From: Melastoma dodecandrum
Taxonomy: Eukaryota > Streptophyta > Magnoliopsida > Myrtales > Melastomataceae
Reading direction: 5' to 3'
NCBI GenBank assembly: GCA_029817715.1
Contig: JARUPY010000318.1
Location: forward strand, 62,001 to 126,000
Length of the DNA stretch: 64,000 nucleotides
This document shows, piece after piece, positions 44,971 to 57,813 of this stretch; position 1 is the first letter of the stretch, and each line of letters begins with the position of its first letter. The translations under genes and the position numbers were made by a program. Under the pieces are notes generated by a model. It saw only the letters and a list, made by a program, of their open reading frames with translations. It was not told where the DNA came from and did no database searches.

Positions 44971-46419
44971 GGAAGCGGCTAACGGTACGTGCACGTAACC
45001 GTTACGTTGTTTACCAAATTCGACCAAAATTTCAGTAATCTTTACTAAAAATCGACTTTTTTTACTAAAATGATTAGTAAATTACTAAAAAACATTAGTA
45101 ATCGGTTGCTAAGTTTTCACTGTTTGACCATTCGGAAAGTTACTAAACTAGGTTTAGTAAATCGGCGGAAAAATTTACTAAACTTTTTAGTAACCGATTA
45201 CTAAAAATAACGGTGATTTGACAGTTTTTTTTAGTAATCGTTACTAAAATTTTACTGTTCAACTTTAGTAATCGGTTACTAAAAAGTTTAGTATTTTTTT
45301 TCGCCGATTTACTAAACCTAATTTAGTAACTTTCCGAATGGTCAAACAGTGAAAAATTAGTAACGGTTACTAATTTTTTGTAGTAAAATTTGTAATACTA
45401 GTAATTTTCTAGGTAAGCCGTTCGGAGATTTTAGTAATAATTTACTAATTTTGTAACCGAAATTAGTAAATTACTGTTTAACATAGTAAAGCCGTTAGTA
45501 AATTACTAAATTTTTAATTTTTTTTCGTAATCGTTTACTACATTTTGAACGAAATTCAGTAATCGATTACTAAACTTTTTAGTAATTTACTAAACTGAAC
45601 AATACATTCCGAACCTAAAACTGGACCTGTTTTCAGTGTGAAATTACCATTTTATCCCTGCGATAAATTACAAAATCGTTTATGAATTTTCAGTCCGAAC
45701 ATTAAAACCGAACTTATTTATAATTTTACCGCAGGGGTAAAATGGTAATTTCACACTGAAAACAGTTTCGGCTTTAGGTTCGGAATGTACTGTTCAGTTT
45801 AGTAAATTACTAAAAAGTTTAGTAATCGATTACTAAATTTCATTCAAAAAATAGTAAACGATTACGAAAAAAAAGGACGACTTTAGTAATTTACTAACGA
45901 CTTTACTATGTTACACAGTAATTTATTAATTTCTCTTATAAAATTAGTAAATCATTACTAAAATCTCCGGACGTCCTACCTGGAATATTACTAGTATTAC
46001 AAATTTTCCTGCAAAAAATTAGTAACCGTTACTAATTTTTCACTGTTTGACCATTCGGAAAGTTACTAAACTAGGTTTAGTAAATCGGCGGAAAAAATTA
46101 CTAAACTTTTTAGTAACCAATTACTAAAGTTGAACAGTGAAATTTTAGTAACGATTACTAAAAAAAACTGTCAAATCACCGTTATTTTTAGCAATCGGTT
46201 ACTAAAAAGTTTAGTAAATTTTTCCGCAGATTTACTAAACGTAGTTTAGTAACTTTCCTAATGGTCAAACAGTGAAAAATTAGTAACGGATTACTAATGT
46301 TTTTTAGTAATTTACTAGCGATTTTACTAAAAAAATCGATTTTTAGTAAACTTTACTAAAAAAAAATCGATTTTAGTAAACAACGTAACGGTTACGTGCA
46401 CGTACCGTTAGCTGCTTCC
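44971..46419. mobile_element. Foldback MULE F2 made of nested palindromes
   Basis: 1449 bp beginning GGAAGCGGCTAACGGTACGT and ending with its inverse (one base differs). The two arms of about 690 bp are inverted copies around a short centre near 45700. Each arm contains its own palindrome. In the left arm this is about 45105-45365, with TTTCACTGTTTGACCATTCG at one side and its inverse at the other; in the right arm it is about 46015-46290. The sequence is dominated by TTAGTAA / TTACTAA units. There is no ORF of note. The 9-bp flanking duplication (one mismatch) indicates a Mutator-type insertion. Termini and inner-edge sequence link it to element F1 at 1-2671. Confidence 0.85.
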
Positions 46420-46428
46420 CATCGTCTC

Positions 46429-48396
46429 CCCATGTCATGCGCAAGTTATTCTTCTTTCTTTTTCTCTTAAATTCTTCAAGGGATTTTAGTTTTTAGTTTT
46501 CGTTCTTCTCGTGATGAACTAACAAAAGTCATGTAAAGTTAGAGAAATGGTTGCTGCATTCCAACCATTGCACCAAGACGATCATTTGATACACAAAGGG
46601 GGAGGGGAATGTCCACCCGGGGAGAAGATGAAGTCGATCATTAATAAAAGAGTCTTCTAACATATGGATGTGATGATTTAATACTTGCGTCATGATTTCC
46701 TTCGTCTGTTTCGAAGTTTGTGGGTTGTCGTGTTATTTCATGTAGATTATTCCCCAACATTCTAATTTTTTTTATTTTTTTAGGTGGTGATGGTGGGAGG
46801 GGTTCAAAATTAGTGGATTTATGGGCTCGCATGCTCCCCACCCAACACATGCGCTCACACACACACTAAAGTCCAACCACATTATATTGCTTCAATCATC
46901 ACGTCATAAATGGAAAGAAAAGAAAACACACCAATAGTCTGGTATCATAATCATAAATATCATTTGGCCTTCCGTGGTCGTCTGTATGTAATAGTTTCAA
47001 CCAAAACTTCAAGGTAAGAATGATCACCAAAAAAAAGATAAAGGGCAGACATCATCATTTGACTCCTTACACATTCCACACCCTTTATTTTTTACTCCGA
47101 AATGCTTGTCGTGTCGTATTTTTTCCCATAAACCTTACGAATGCTCATAACTGTTAGTTACATTAGTTTTAATTTTTTATATATCTTATTTTTCTTAATA
47201 CAGCAAGTTAAGTTCATTTTACTTATTATATCGCATCAACATCAACAGCCATACATGCCAAAGTCGTCGTCCAGCGTGCCAAAATTTGATCGACCGCTCA
47301 GGTGTCTTCTGCATATAGTATCAGACCACATTCATCATAATTCGAGCTCGTAATTTAAGAGGGAAAAGTAAAAAAACAACGATGTGTTTGGGTAGGGTGA
47401 ATCATGGTGAGAACTCCAAAAATTTTCGAAAACTGTCTTCACATCGAAACACTAGTTCTAATTGTAAGAGAGTAATGGATTTCGCTAACTTTATTCGTGT
47501 TGTTGCTGGAGGTTCCGTCGGTAATGGGTGTCATTCGTCCTTGGAGGTTCTCGACCGATTACACCAATGTTCCGACAAAACTGTTTCCTAAGCCATTGAT
47601 TGGGTCAAGGAAATGGGTGGATTAAGCAAACATTAAAACTTCACCCCCAGAAAGATTTGAACGATTTTACCTCGCCCACTAAGATATCCACCTAAATCTT
47701 TGGTACGGTTTTAACCTCGAGAGAGAGTAATTCATGATCGGCTAGCATAAATGATTAGGAAGATCTCCATTCCATTATATGGTAACGATTTCTTCCTCCC
47801 CAATTCAGAGATAAAAATACCCAAATTAATCAAAAGCCCTTTATGTCTATTATTATCCTATCCGTGCGGTCCGTGGCATTCTTTTTCAAATCGGTTGTCG
47901 TTAAATTTCGTGTCTTTTTTTTTTTTTGTCTTAATATTGGTTGTCATCAAATCTTTAAAAATATAAAAGAATGTTAACAAAAAGGGGGAAAGGCTTTCCA
48001 CAAAATTACGATTGGACGGTAAGAATTGTTGTGCATTGAATGACGAGTGGCATTTGTCTGTGCAGACCACTCTTATTACAAAATACCCATAACCATCATA
48101 TCCATATGATATGTACGTCGTTCACAGATAATAAAGATGTGAACGTGATATTATGCAAATCAGCCTCTTTTTTAATGAAAAGACGAGCATCGACATAACT
48201 ATATCCATTTTGATTTTTTTTTTAGCAAGATAAAATGGTTATTACAAAATGAAAGAAATATCAATTACCGCGGCTTAAGATAACCGTATCTGTTTGCTTA
48301 CCACCCTACGAAAATTAAAACGAAGTCGGCCTCCTTTCATTCAAGGGTAATTCCGTCATTTCCATGTGATCGGTCGGAAATCCAGTGACCCGGCTG
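46429..48396. other. Intergenic, no supported gene
   Basis: AT-rich DNA with short ORFs only. I see no transposon end, RNA gene or repeat that can be supported. Confidence 0.3.
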
Positions 48397-49369
48397 TCAC
48401 CCATCGCGGTTGTTAGTAGCCCCTCTCCTCCCGGACTTCGCCACCCCCGGCACTCGAACATCGATGGGGTAACCTGCCTCTGAGGTGGCTCGTCTGCGCC
48501 CGGCGGGGCTTGCACGCACCAATGGACTAAGGCAAAATCGCATTCCCACCACCTCCGTCGAGTGACCTCTCCCTTTCCTCCTACTCGTAACCGATGCTGG
48601 AGTTGCCTTCTCTGAAGAATAACCCCTGCAGCACTCCCCGCCGGACTCTGGCTGAAATCCTCGGTCTGGCATTGGTCGCACTGTCCAACTGCTTCGCCCA
48701 TGGGATGATTCGTCGTCGGTGTGACATGTATTCTTTCCCTGACGAGGTTGGCGACTGTTCCTCCAGCGCCCCTTCAGGTTTGCTAATAGGGATGGGGAAG
48801 ATTCAGACGAGTCGCTGTCGAAAACGGCAGAAACCCGGCTGTGGTGGTCCGTGTCCGAGTTGACCCTGTCGGATCTCGATCGAAAAACCACAAAGTGCTG
48901 CAAGAAGGAAAGCTTCCTTCTCCACCTCCCGTTCCTACTGCTTCCCCGATGAGATTCTGGCATAGGAAACGCGTCATGAGTCATGGACCCCACCTGCAGA
49001 AAGAAACGGACACCGCTAAGTCCCCCCTCATGGGACAATGCACAAAGATTGGACAACGCACCCAAAACCACACGATGTTACCTTTTGCAACGGCGGAGTG
49101 AGGCAGGAGCGGTCGTCGTTGCCGTGCCGCCGAGCAACGTATGGCGAGACGGAGCGAGGGAAGAGAAGGGGAGGTGGGGGGTCGGGAGGGCCCGCGAAGG
49201 CGGGATCATTGTCAAGGAAAGCAGGGAGGTGGTCTTGCGATCGGGCGAGGGGATTGGTTCGGGCCTGGAAGGCGATGACAAAGAAGAGGTGGTCGCGGAG
49301 GCAGGAGGCACAGACGCCCACCGTGCTGCTTACATCAGAGAAGTGCTTCTTGCACCTCGTCATGGACAT
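48397..49369 (-). CDS. Uncharacterised plant protein with CKKH / GVCASCL zinc-like N-terminus (2 exons)
   Basis: Exons on the minus strand are 49369-49082 and 48993-48397, joined by a GT-AG intron in phase 0, giving 294 residues. The N-terminus CKKHFSDVSSTVGVCASCLR (C6 to C23) is the shared opening of a plant-only family with no assigned function that I recall. The conserved LLFPRSVSPYVARR block follows, then an Arg/Ser-rich FRSRSDRVNSD segment, and finally the family's C-terminal signature FCLSPLVRASP (249-259) with a basic tail. The Cys/His pattern could bind a metal ion (inference). There are no signal peptide or membrane segments. The region is GC-rich compared with its flanks, as expected for coding DNA. 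I do not know its role. Confidence 0.82.
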
Positions 49370-51779
49370 CGTGGCACGCCGGCCGCCCTGGGGGGAGGTT
49401 TGCTTTCGGTTAATAAAAAGTGAGGGGAGGGGGGGAGGAAGGAGTAGTTGGGGTTGGGTGGTGGGAGATGAAGAAGTTTTTTAATTTGTGCCAACGGATG
49501 AAAATATGGTAATCCATTTATAAGACGTTGTTATCATACATGAATTCGATGATATGAAATAATGTCACTGAAATTCGATTAATAAAAAAATTATTATTGT
49601 TCGAGTATCTTAATTTAATGAAATAATTTTGGTAAGTTGTGCCCCCCTGTAAGAATCCGACGATATTGAAATGGAAATGATTAATGAAATATTAACTTTC
49701 CCCTTGCTTGTTTTGAAAAGAAATGGAGAATGCAAGTCAGTTACTAGGAGTGCATGAAGAAACAAAGGCTCATGGTATAATAATCAACATACATTGGTAA
49801 TGGTATGGCATTTTCCCAAACCTTAGGGTTACGGCATTTTCCACGAACAAAACAAGTGTACGTTACAAAAACGTACGACGTGTCGAAATCAGGACCCATT
49901 TTGTTATTTTGTCCATCAGGACTTAACAATTTTTGGTAATTATTTTTCGTTAGCAATTAATTGGGATAGGGGAAGAGATATTGTTACTGTTTAATAGAAT
50001 TAAATGGGGAGGGGGGTGGGAGTCAATATGGGGAGATCAGAATTATTATGATGATGTTTTAATTTCTACAATAGAAATAGTGAAGGGGGGATTCGAATTG
50101 AATGCGACGACCCCTTCAATTGAATGGCATAGGAGGATTTTTCATTCATTCGTATACAGATTGATTTGTTTTGTTTTTTTTTTTAAAAAAAAAGATGGGG
50201 GTCGTGGGATAGAGACTTTTCGGTTTAGTAGATATTATAAATGTTGTGGAGGAGGAAGCCCTCTTCTTAATTGGTGGATAAGTGCAAATGTACAGCTTTT
50301 GATTTCTTGCTAGTCTCGTTAATTTATATTTTTGTACATTTTCTTTTCCAGACACGTGAAACGACTTTCTGATATATATATATATATCATTTTTCAATCG
50401 ACTTTTTTTTTACGTATCATTGCTTAAAGAAAAGCTGAATCTCTAATATGCCAAGATACAATGTATAACTTATCCTAATGATGGAAAAACTAGTTCTTTT
50501 AAAAGAGATTTGGAGTTTAGTCGAATAAATCAAACAAAACGGGCAGGTAACTATGAATACTCGGAACGAAAAAACTGAAGAAGTAGCGTGGTTGATATTG
50601 GGATACAGCAGGGAGGGTGGTGGTGGGGGGGGGGAATGAATACACACGTCCCATGACGATGATATCGATCGTTTTGAGACCACATCTTTACGTACCAATT
50701 TCCCTTTTCAAATTGACGCGACGTTCTCCTGGGCACTAGAGACAAATTAATGTGGAGAGGATGACGAAAGATAAGATAAAAAAAAAAAGCGATGCTGTGT
50801 TAGTGGGTCAAGTAATGATGATTAGAGAAGGGAAAGATAGATATTACTTGTGTCAGAAAGGGCACTCAAGGTCAACTGAAAACAGGAGTCATATATTTCT
50901 TAAAGATGTAATTACAAGTTTAGTGAATGAGATTAATCCCATGAAATAATTAATTATAACTAGTGTTAATATCAACTCTGTTATTATGTTAAGAGTTTGT
51001 ATACAGATAGATATATTTTCCATGGGCTCCTCCGCATTGACCTCGATCGTGTTGGTCTGCTAGACGCGATCCATCCTAACTCTTTCTTTCGGACTCGGCT
51101 CCCCTCGTCCTTTGTGTACACGAGTTTTGAAGGAAATATCTATCCTCTACCCGGTGGCGTAGTTAGTAGTATCGGATGGAAAAGGGAAACGAGGTAAGAC
51201 CCAAAAAAAAAAAAACAAAAACCCTCATTTCATTTCACATTAAATACTTAACAACCATGCCATTCCAATTCACTTGACTACGACAAGAGACCAAAAATTA
51301 AATCCTCCCCAACCTCCATTTAATATGTCCAGGACATACACGAGATTTTCTCCCCTCCTTTTCCGCATTTAACTCCCAACCACACCCCACACACACACAC
51401 ACATAAATGAAAAAGAATACTTGTGATGAGATTTACCCAATGTTCTTTTCCATTTACATGACGTGGCAAAACGGGAAATATGTGATAACGCGAATCGACA
51501 CCACCACGTTAGACGAGTTTTCCCCGGAGGGGATATATCGTCGTTGATGCTGAGGTTTCTACTGATAATTACATCAAATACCATATATTAAACAGTATGG
51601 TCAACACAGCGGCCGCATCCTCGCGATGATCTTTTTATCTTCCTTGCTCGGCATAACGTACCCCTGGGAAGTCGCCTTTTCCTCCATTGGGGTAAATCGA
51701 GGATGCTATATGGCCACTTCGATGCCATTGTTTACGCGCCCAACAAAAATAAAATCATATTTCAATCTAACTCAAATAG
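49370..51779. other. Intergenic, no supported gene
   Basis: Presumed promoter side of the 48397-49369 gene, then AT-rich DNA. It contains simple repeats (a TA run near 50372-50388; a CA run near 51390-51402 on the plus strand; G-run near 50620-50636). None of the short ORFs shows a recognisable motif. Confidence 0.3.
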
Positions 51780-53101
51780 CATGAGCAAGCTAGGGTCGAG
51801 AATTGTATTGACAAAATTCTTCTAACGTTGTTATCAGAAATCAATCAAGATTAAGAAGAAATTAAAGTTGAGATTCGAAGAAAGAAAACGATAAAAAAAA
51901 TCAGCAAACATGATTATCAATAATAAAAAGATTTAGAACATCTCACTTCCCCTCGCATCCTATGCATTCGATCCCTCTCTTTCTAATGCCCTTGAATCAT
52001 TTAATCACTAATCTAAGATTCAAATATCTCTTCGATTTTCTCTCGAACATACGAGAACGTATCACCATGTATCAAATTCCTCACTTTTTTTCTAGGCAAG
52101 AAACTAGTGGTGACCCATATCTATTCAATCCTAATTAATTACCTAAGGTGTTTCGTTCACACGATTAATCCGGTTTTCCAACACATAGACTACTTAAGTT
52201 ATCTAATTCGAGATCTAACTTTGACTACCCTCCTGAAATCTCCCTAAGCTATAAGATCAATGCCAACTGGTGATCAGACAATTAACACGGATTTAAGGAC
52301 GGAAATGGATAAATAATTATAATGATTCGATTCGCATTAAGAAAACATGTCACGAGCTACATCCGAATACGAGATTCCGTCATAGTCCTAGAAAAGTGAA
52401 TTAGTTCATAACTGAAATAAATGAAAATATCAATTCAAGTCTAAAAGTAAATTACCTCAAATAAACTAAGACAAGAAAATCGGTAAAGTAGACTCCAGTC
52501 GTCGGCTCCTGTCACCAGCCTCCTCTTAACCTCCACCCCCTTCCAAATACCAAAAGAAACCTGTTTAACCTAGGGTTTTCTAAGAAAATATTCCCCTAAA
52601 ATACCTAAAGTACCCTTACATAGATCTTAAATCAGAATAAAGGGCAAAATATCTTAAAATTAAAATAAAAGATCTTCTAATGTGGAAAGACAATCTCCAA
52701 ACATGGAAGGTTGGTCAAATCTCGTCATCACATCAGATCGGGCACGAATGCATACTCCATGGCAGACGGATGCGTTCCTCTGTAATCAGTCCAGCAAGTC
52801 GCCCCATGGAGGCATCCTTCTGGTCAGACGGATGCGTCCATCTGTAGTCTTTTGAAATTCAATGTTATCTACTTTCTCGATTCGTCCTTTGGCTCAATGG
52901 TTCCGCATTCAACCTTCATTCATAGACATTCCACATCAGAAACCTCAACTTATTAAGCTAATGAAACGCAAAAAATATAAAGATTCAACTATGTAGTGAA
53001 AATCATCGAAAAAACAACTCGAAACAACGTCAAAGCTCAACGAACTAATCACATTAATGCCAAGATGAGTGGCTAAATAACTCCACTTTCGTTGAGTTAT
53101 C
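51780..53101 (-). repeat. LTR of retroelement E (left limit approximate)
   Basis: Ends on the plus strand with GTTGAGTTATCA, followed at once by a CACCCCCAAAC stretch (minus strand GTTTGGGGGTG). This is the usual LTR/polypurine-tract junction of a minus-strand element. The composition resembles the LTR at 38573-41155, but the two are not obviously the same family. The left limit is not defined. Confidence 0.55.
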
Positions 53102-53542
53102 ACACCCCCAAACCTACCTTGTGCTAGTCCTCAAGCAAAACACAAAAGACTCAAGACTCAACAATCAACCCTTGACAAACTCAACTCGACTAGTTTCGAT
53201 TACTCCCTTTTATGGTTTCAACGATGGAAACACCCACTTCTCACAGTCAAGTTCATCTCATACTTAGCTCACTTTATTTAAAAACCTTTTCAATTCCAGT
53301 CAATTCTCAAATATCAAAGCTCAAAAGATCACCTTAGTATGTCGTGCAAAAGATATCGACGATAAGATAATTCCAATAAAATATATTAGAACGGCATCAC
53401 GCAAAGTTAACCTAACACCATCTGTCTACAAGTCATAGGCTCTCGGCACTCAAAAATTTTTTTCTTTTTCTTTTTTTTTTTACTACACGACTCTTAATCC
53501 TATTCTAAGATGCCCATGTAACGAGATTTCGATTAATGACTC
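53102..53542 (-). mobile_element. Internal fragment of retroelement E, cut by element D
   Basis: Begins with the polypurine tract next to the LTR end and runs into the GACTC before element D. No coding sequence is recognised. The remainder of E would lie beyond the right end of the window. Confidence 0.5.
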
Positions 53543-55557
53543 TGTTGGATCGTTCAGGAACACTAAGAGGGGGGTGAATTAGTGTTTTTCACTTTTTCGC
53601 CCTTTCTTGGTGTAAGCGGAAGCGTACTGTATCACAGCTGAGCGTTTCTCAGAATGATAAATACTTTACTGTAACTGTTACGATTTTGTCGAGTAGGTTT
53701 TCGTACTAGTGTTGCGCGATCGTAATGGACATAGTGATTTATAGTGGTTCGGCCTTAATTGACCTACGTCCACTTTCCACCAACAAGGTGATTCCACTAT
53801 ATAAAATAATGGGTGCAAAAAGCCCTTGCACTAGGCGTATGTTCCTATCACAAAGTGAGATTTAGAATCCCGTACAATAGATGATCACTCTTGGCAACGG
53901 TCAGCTCCTCACACAGTGGACGTCTTCTCGTGTCCAGCAGAATGATGCTCACGCTCAGCAGTTGATTGCTCAAAGGATTCACACACAGCTCGTTGTCGCT
54001 TAATATAAACCTGACTATCAAAGAAGAGAGACAACGTTGTGTTAGTATATAAATCCTCACAGATAATTCCTTACAGTGAAGAATGGCTTTTCAGAGAGCA
54101 GCCCGTTTCTGCTTCATAGCGAAGGAATGCTTCGGCACTTGTTTGCTCAGAAGAGGATTTCCACAAAGATTTCGTCCCTTCTTAGGATGATCTTGTCTAT
54201 AAGCGCAAGAGAGACAACCACAAAGTTGATCAAATAGATCACCACAAAGATCACTAAGAGAAGAACCACAAAGATCACAAAGAAAACCACAAAGCCACTT
54301 AGAAGGTATCCGTCCTACACTCAGTTCGGACGTGCACGGTTACCACAGCCGTGACTCACTGCACTGCACACCTAGTGCCTAGGGTGGAATTTTCCGATCC
54401 GTTGGTTTCCACGCAACCTGCTTTACTAAACCTCTGTATCAGGCGTTCAAGACTTCTGCACAGCACCCCTGTGCTCGGGAGGAACTCTTTCCACTCCGGC
54501 GGCGTTCCCAACTCCTGCTCTACCCTGCAGGCACGAGACTTCTGGCGCGCACCCGCAAGTGCGTTTCTAACTGCTCAAACTCCGTAGGCTCGAGACTTCC
54601 CTACAAAAAGTCACGACAAGAACGGCTTCTTGCCGATGGGTCAGCAACCGGTTACTGCAATCAGCACAGGTATTCACTTAGCTTCCCTCAGACGATTCGC
54701 CGGCTGCTCGTTGAACGCACCAAGGACACCCAGTCCCTCTCAGACGATCAAAGGATCTGACCTCAGCCCCTTGACACTCTCACACGCAGCTTGCAAGAGA
54801 AAGAACCAGGAGACACTTAGCACCTTCCGCTCTCAGTCGACGCACAAAGCTCACTTAGACCACTTAGACCACACAGACGCACAAAGGCTTAGAGGAAATG
54901 TCGTCCTTGGTCTGATTATAACAGAGAAAGAAGCATAAGGGACGTCCAGGCAATCTTCGAGATTTGTTGCCAAAACTGGCAGCCAGGATTCAGCAACAGT
55001 TTGCTCAACATTTGCTGTGCCATAGAAGGAAAGACACAAACGGTAACTTCATTTACTCATTCTCAATCAAATAAATTATTTCTAATCTCCAACATCTTAT
55101 CATAATCATATCTAATCGATGATAATCAAATGTATTCGATTTGATATTTTCTCCCTTTACAGCGATATGTTGCTGCAAGGAATCAGAGAGATATATTGTT
55201 TCCAAAACAAACATTTGGAAAGGTAATCTCAATATATTTTGTTGCCTAAGTCCTTATGATAAGATCATTAGGCTACATTAAATGAACCTAGACGCTCAGA
55301 CTAATAATCTAAGATAGATTAAAATAAATCTTAAATTAAATCGTGGTTATCAAAAATATGTTTCCATATTTTCAACGTCTATGCGTAAAATCACAGTAAC
55401 ATCGTACTGGAACACAATAATATATAGCTGCTACTAGCTGTGGTTCAGCAACGCATTGCTCAAGCTCATCATTAAGGATGAACACATAACTTGTGAATCG
55501 TTACTACTGACCACCAGTAGCGCATTGCTTAAGTTCATCATCAAAACCAGGTCAACA
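53543..55557 (-). repeat. 3' LTR of element D (2015 bp)
   Basis: TGTTGGATCG to GGTCAACA. It carries a run of ACCACAAAG-type 9-base units at about 54211-54300 and a duplicated CACTTAGAC near 54850. There is no ORF of note. Confidence 0.9.
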
Positions 55558-55918
55558 TTCTCCCCCTTTTTGATGATGACAAAATATGATGATTTGACTT
55601 AGGGATCGAGCTTGTTTCTCAACTTCCCCTTTAACTCTCCCCTTAACTCCCCCTGAGGTTATTCTTCTCCCCCTTTTTGTCATATCAAAAAGAACAGAAA
55701 AGAGGATAGCAAAGGATGGTTTTATTGCTATTGCAGCAAAGATATGCTATCACTCAAACGACAGTCAACAACAGCCAACAGATGCTGCAATGCATCAAAA
55801 CAAAACAGTTTCTAAACGAGTGCAGAAGTAGAAGAGCATAGCTCATTCTATAACAATAGAACATAACAGACATCGAAAGATAGAGGAGAGTAGCTCAATC
55901 CTAAACGGAGAGCATGGC

Positions 55919-57602
55919 TCAATCCTCGGCATTGTCAAGCAAAGTCTGGACCATCTTTTCCAGGCGGGTAAGCCTTTCAGCAAATCCATCTAGCCTTTCA
56001 AGAATGGAGCGCCTGGTGTAGCTTAGTTCCTCACAGAGGACTTTCTGAAGCTTGGAAGAAGAAAGGGACTCATCCTTGGATGAAGAAGCCGCCCTCTCAC
56101 GTTCAGCATAGCGTTGCTTGCCAAGTTCAGCTGTGGACATGCCACGGACAGAAGCAGCGATCTGTCGCTTGGTTGGTTTCTTGACAAAAACACCATCCAC
56201 ATACTGGTAGCCCATACTTGCTATAGAGTTAGCTCCAATTACCTGAGTAGTCCAGGTGTCCATTTGATTCACAGGAACAATCTGCTCCCCATAGAACTGC
56301 AGCAATGCAGTGATAACATGTGCAAATGGAAGTGCCATGTTCTCGTCCTGAACACAAGATGCCATATGGCCAAATACGACACTTCCCAAATTCACAAGAA
56401 TACCTTTCTTAAGATGAACCATCAGATTCCAATCTCTTGGCATGACCGTGTCAATGCTGCCAATCCGAGGGGCCAAGCAGGACATTACTGCCTTGTGAAA
56501 CATCCGGTTGCTACCCTAAACTCAGCCCGGTGTTCTGCAGATATCCGCTGACAGCAACCACCTCACCATCGTTGATGGTCTGATAAGCTTCCGGCTTTCC
56601 CTCATTGATCACCCTCAAGTTGTTAACAAGATCAGAATAAAAAATGTGGCAAACATCAAACACAAAGAAAACAAATGTTTTCTCATCTACCAGCACCTTG
56701 ATGAATTTAATGTGAGAATCCTCCTTATGAAAGGTAATATTGGCATAAAATTCCTTGACCTTTGAAATGGAGCCGATGCCATCATATTCACAAAAGGATC
56801 GCTAGGTCAACCTTTCAAACATCTCAGCAAAACATAGCTCATGTTGAGTAAACCAATCAAAGTCGACACGCTTGCATGCGGCAATGTTGCGCTTGGTCAT
56901 GTTTCTATTCGGCATAGTATCATCAGCAAGAATCCGATTTAACTCAGCCAGTGAAACATACTGATCAACTTTAAGTATATAAACGGAGGAATCTGCATTT
57001 CTCACTTTCTTTTGAATAGGAGAGCTAGAATGCATACCATCCTTTATACCAGCATAAGGTCGTTTCATCCTGGTGCGAGAGGCAATACCCAGAGAAGAGC
57101 GAATCGGAGGATTCTGAACAACAGAGTCGATCACCTCCATAGTTTCTTCAGCGTCAGGGGTCTCTTCAGCCGAAGAGTCCTGTTCATCTGCACTCTGAAA
57201 ATCTTCAGGGTCCTCAACGCTTTTCTTGCCTTTGTCGGCATAAGTCTCTGCATCCGCAGCAGGGGAGTTTGCTGCTTTGGGTGACGCAGAGGCAGACTTG
57301 GTAACCGCCTCAGGTGCAGCGGTTTCTTCCTCAACAATGAGGGTTTTCTCCTTAGCAGCCTCGGGTTCGCCAAGAGTTGTGGCATCAGGAGTCGAAGCCA
57401 CATTTTCCTTAGCAGGAACCGCAGCAGGTGTCTCCTCGGTCGCAGTGACCATCGGAGCAGGGGTTTGTGTCAGCGAAAGCTCCCCCTCAGTAACTGACGG
57501 AGGCTCCACAACAGGTAGTTGCTGGGCAGAAGCAGCCACAGCCTGTGACCGTTTCTTGGGGGTTCCCTTGTCCTTTCCAGATTTCACATATTTGGGTGCC
57601 AT
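55919..57602 (-). pseudogene. Extra (env-like position) ORF of Sirevirus D, broken
   Basis: Lies between the pol end and the 3' LTR, same strand, about 210 bp after pol. The first part (57602-56802, 266 codons) is rich in Ala, Pro, Glu and Lys, ending in a more ordered FDWFTQHELCFAEMF. A TAG stops it, the frame continues to about 56511, and after a shift it resumes at 56503-55919 with a globular segment (HKAVMSCLAPRIGSID...LPFAHVITALLQFYGE) and a C-terminal coiled-coil (SILERLDGFAERLTRLEKMV). The globular part resembles the 'putative plant transposon protein' domain found in many retroelement-derived ORFs. No signal peptide or membrane anchor is visible, so an envelope function is not supported. 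Its role is unknown. Confidence 0.75.
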
Positions 57603-57813
57603 TGTCAGAGAACCACAAAGAGAGGAAGAAGAACGAAGGTTGAGGTTGAAGAGAAGAGGGAAGTTAGGGATTTGAAAAGAAACCGTAGGTAGTTTTTGGT
57701 TTTATAGAATATTTAAAAGAAGGAAAGAAAAAGAAAATTGAAATGGCACCATAGGAAAATTTTATTTTCCTATCAAAACTTTCTCAAAATAATTATATGA
57801 CAATATTATCATC

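Noticed and set aside
49038..49484. Plus-strand ORFs of 146-148 codons opposite the 48397-49369 gene
   Set aside because: They are Arg/Gly-rich antisense shadows; the minus-strand reading has conserved family motifs and a proper intron.
49981..50313. 110-codon plus-strand ORF
   Set aside because: No motif, AT-rich with a homopolymer-derived FFFKKK run; likely chance.
50372..50388. TA microsatellite (also near 12452, 15750 and 44787)
   Set aside because: Short simple repeats of the kind common in plant intergenic DNA; nothing further to infer.
55919..57602. A true envelope gene in element D
   Set aside because: No signal peptide, transmembrane segment or fusion-like region is visible; only its position is env-like.
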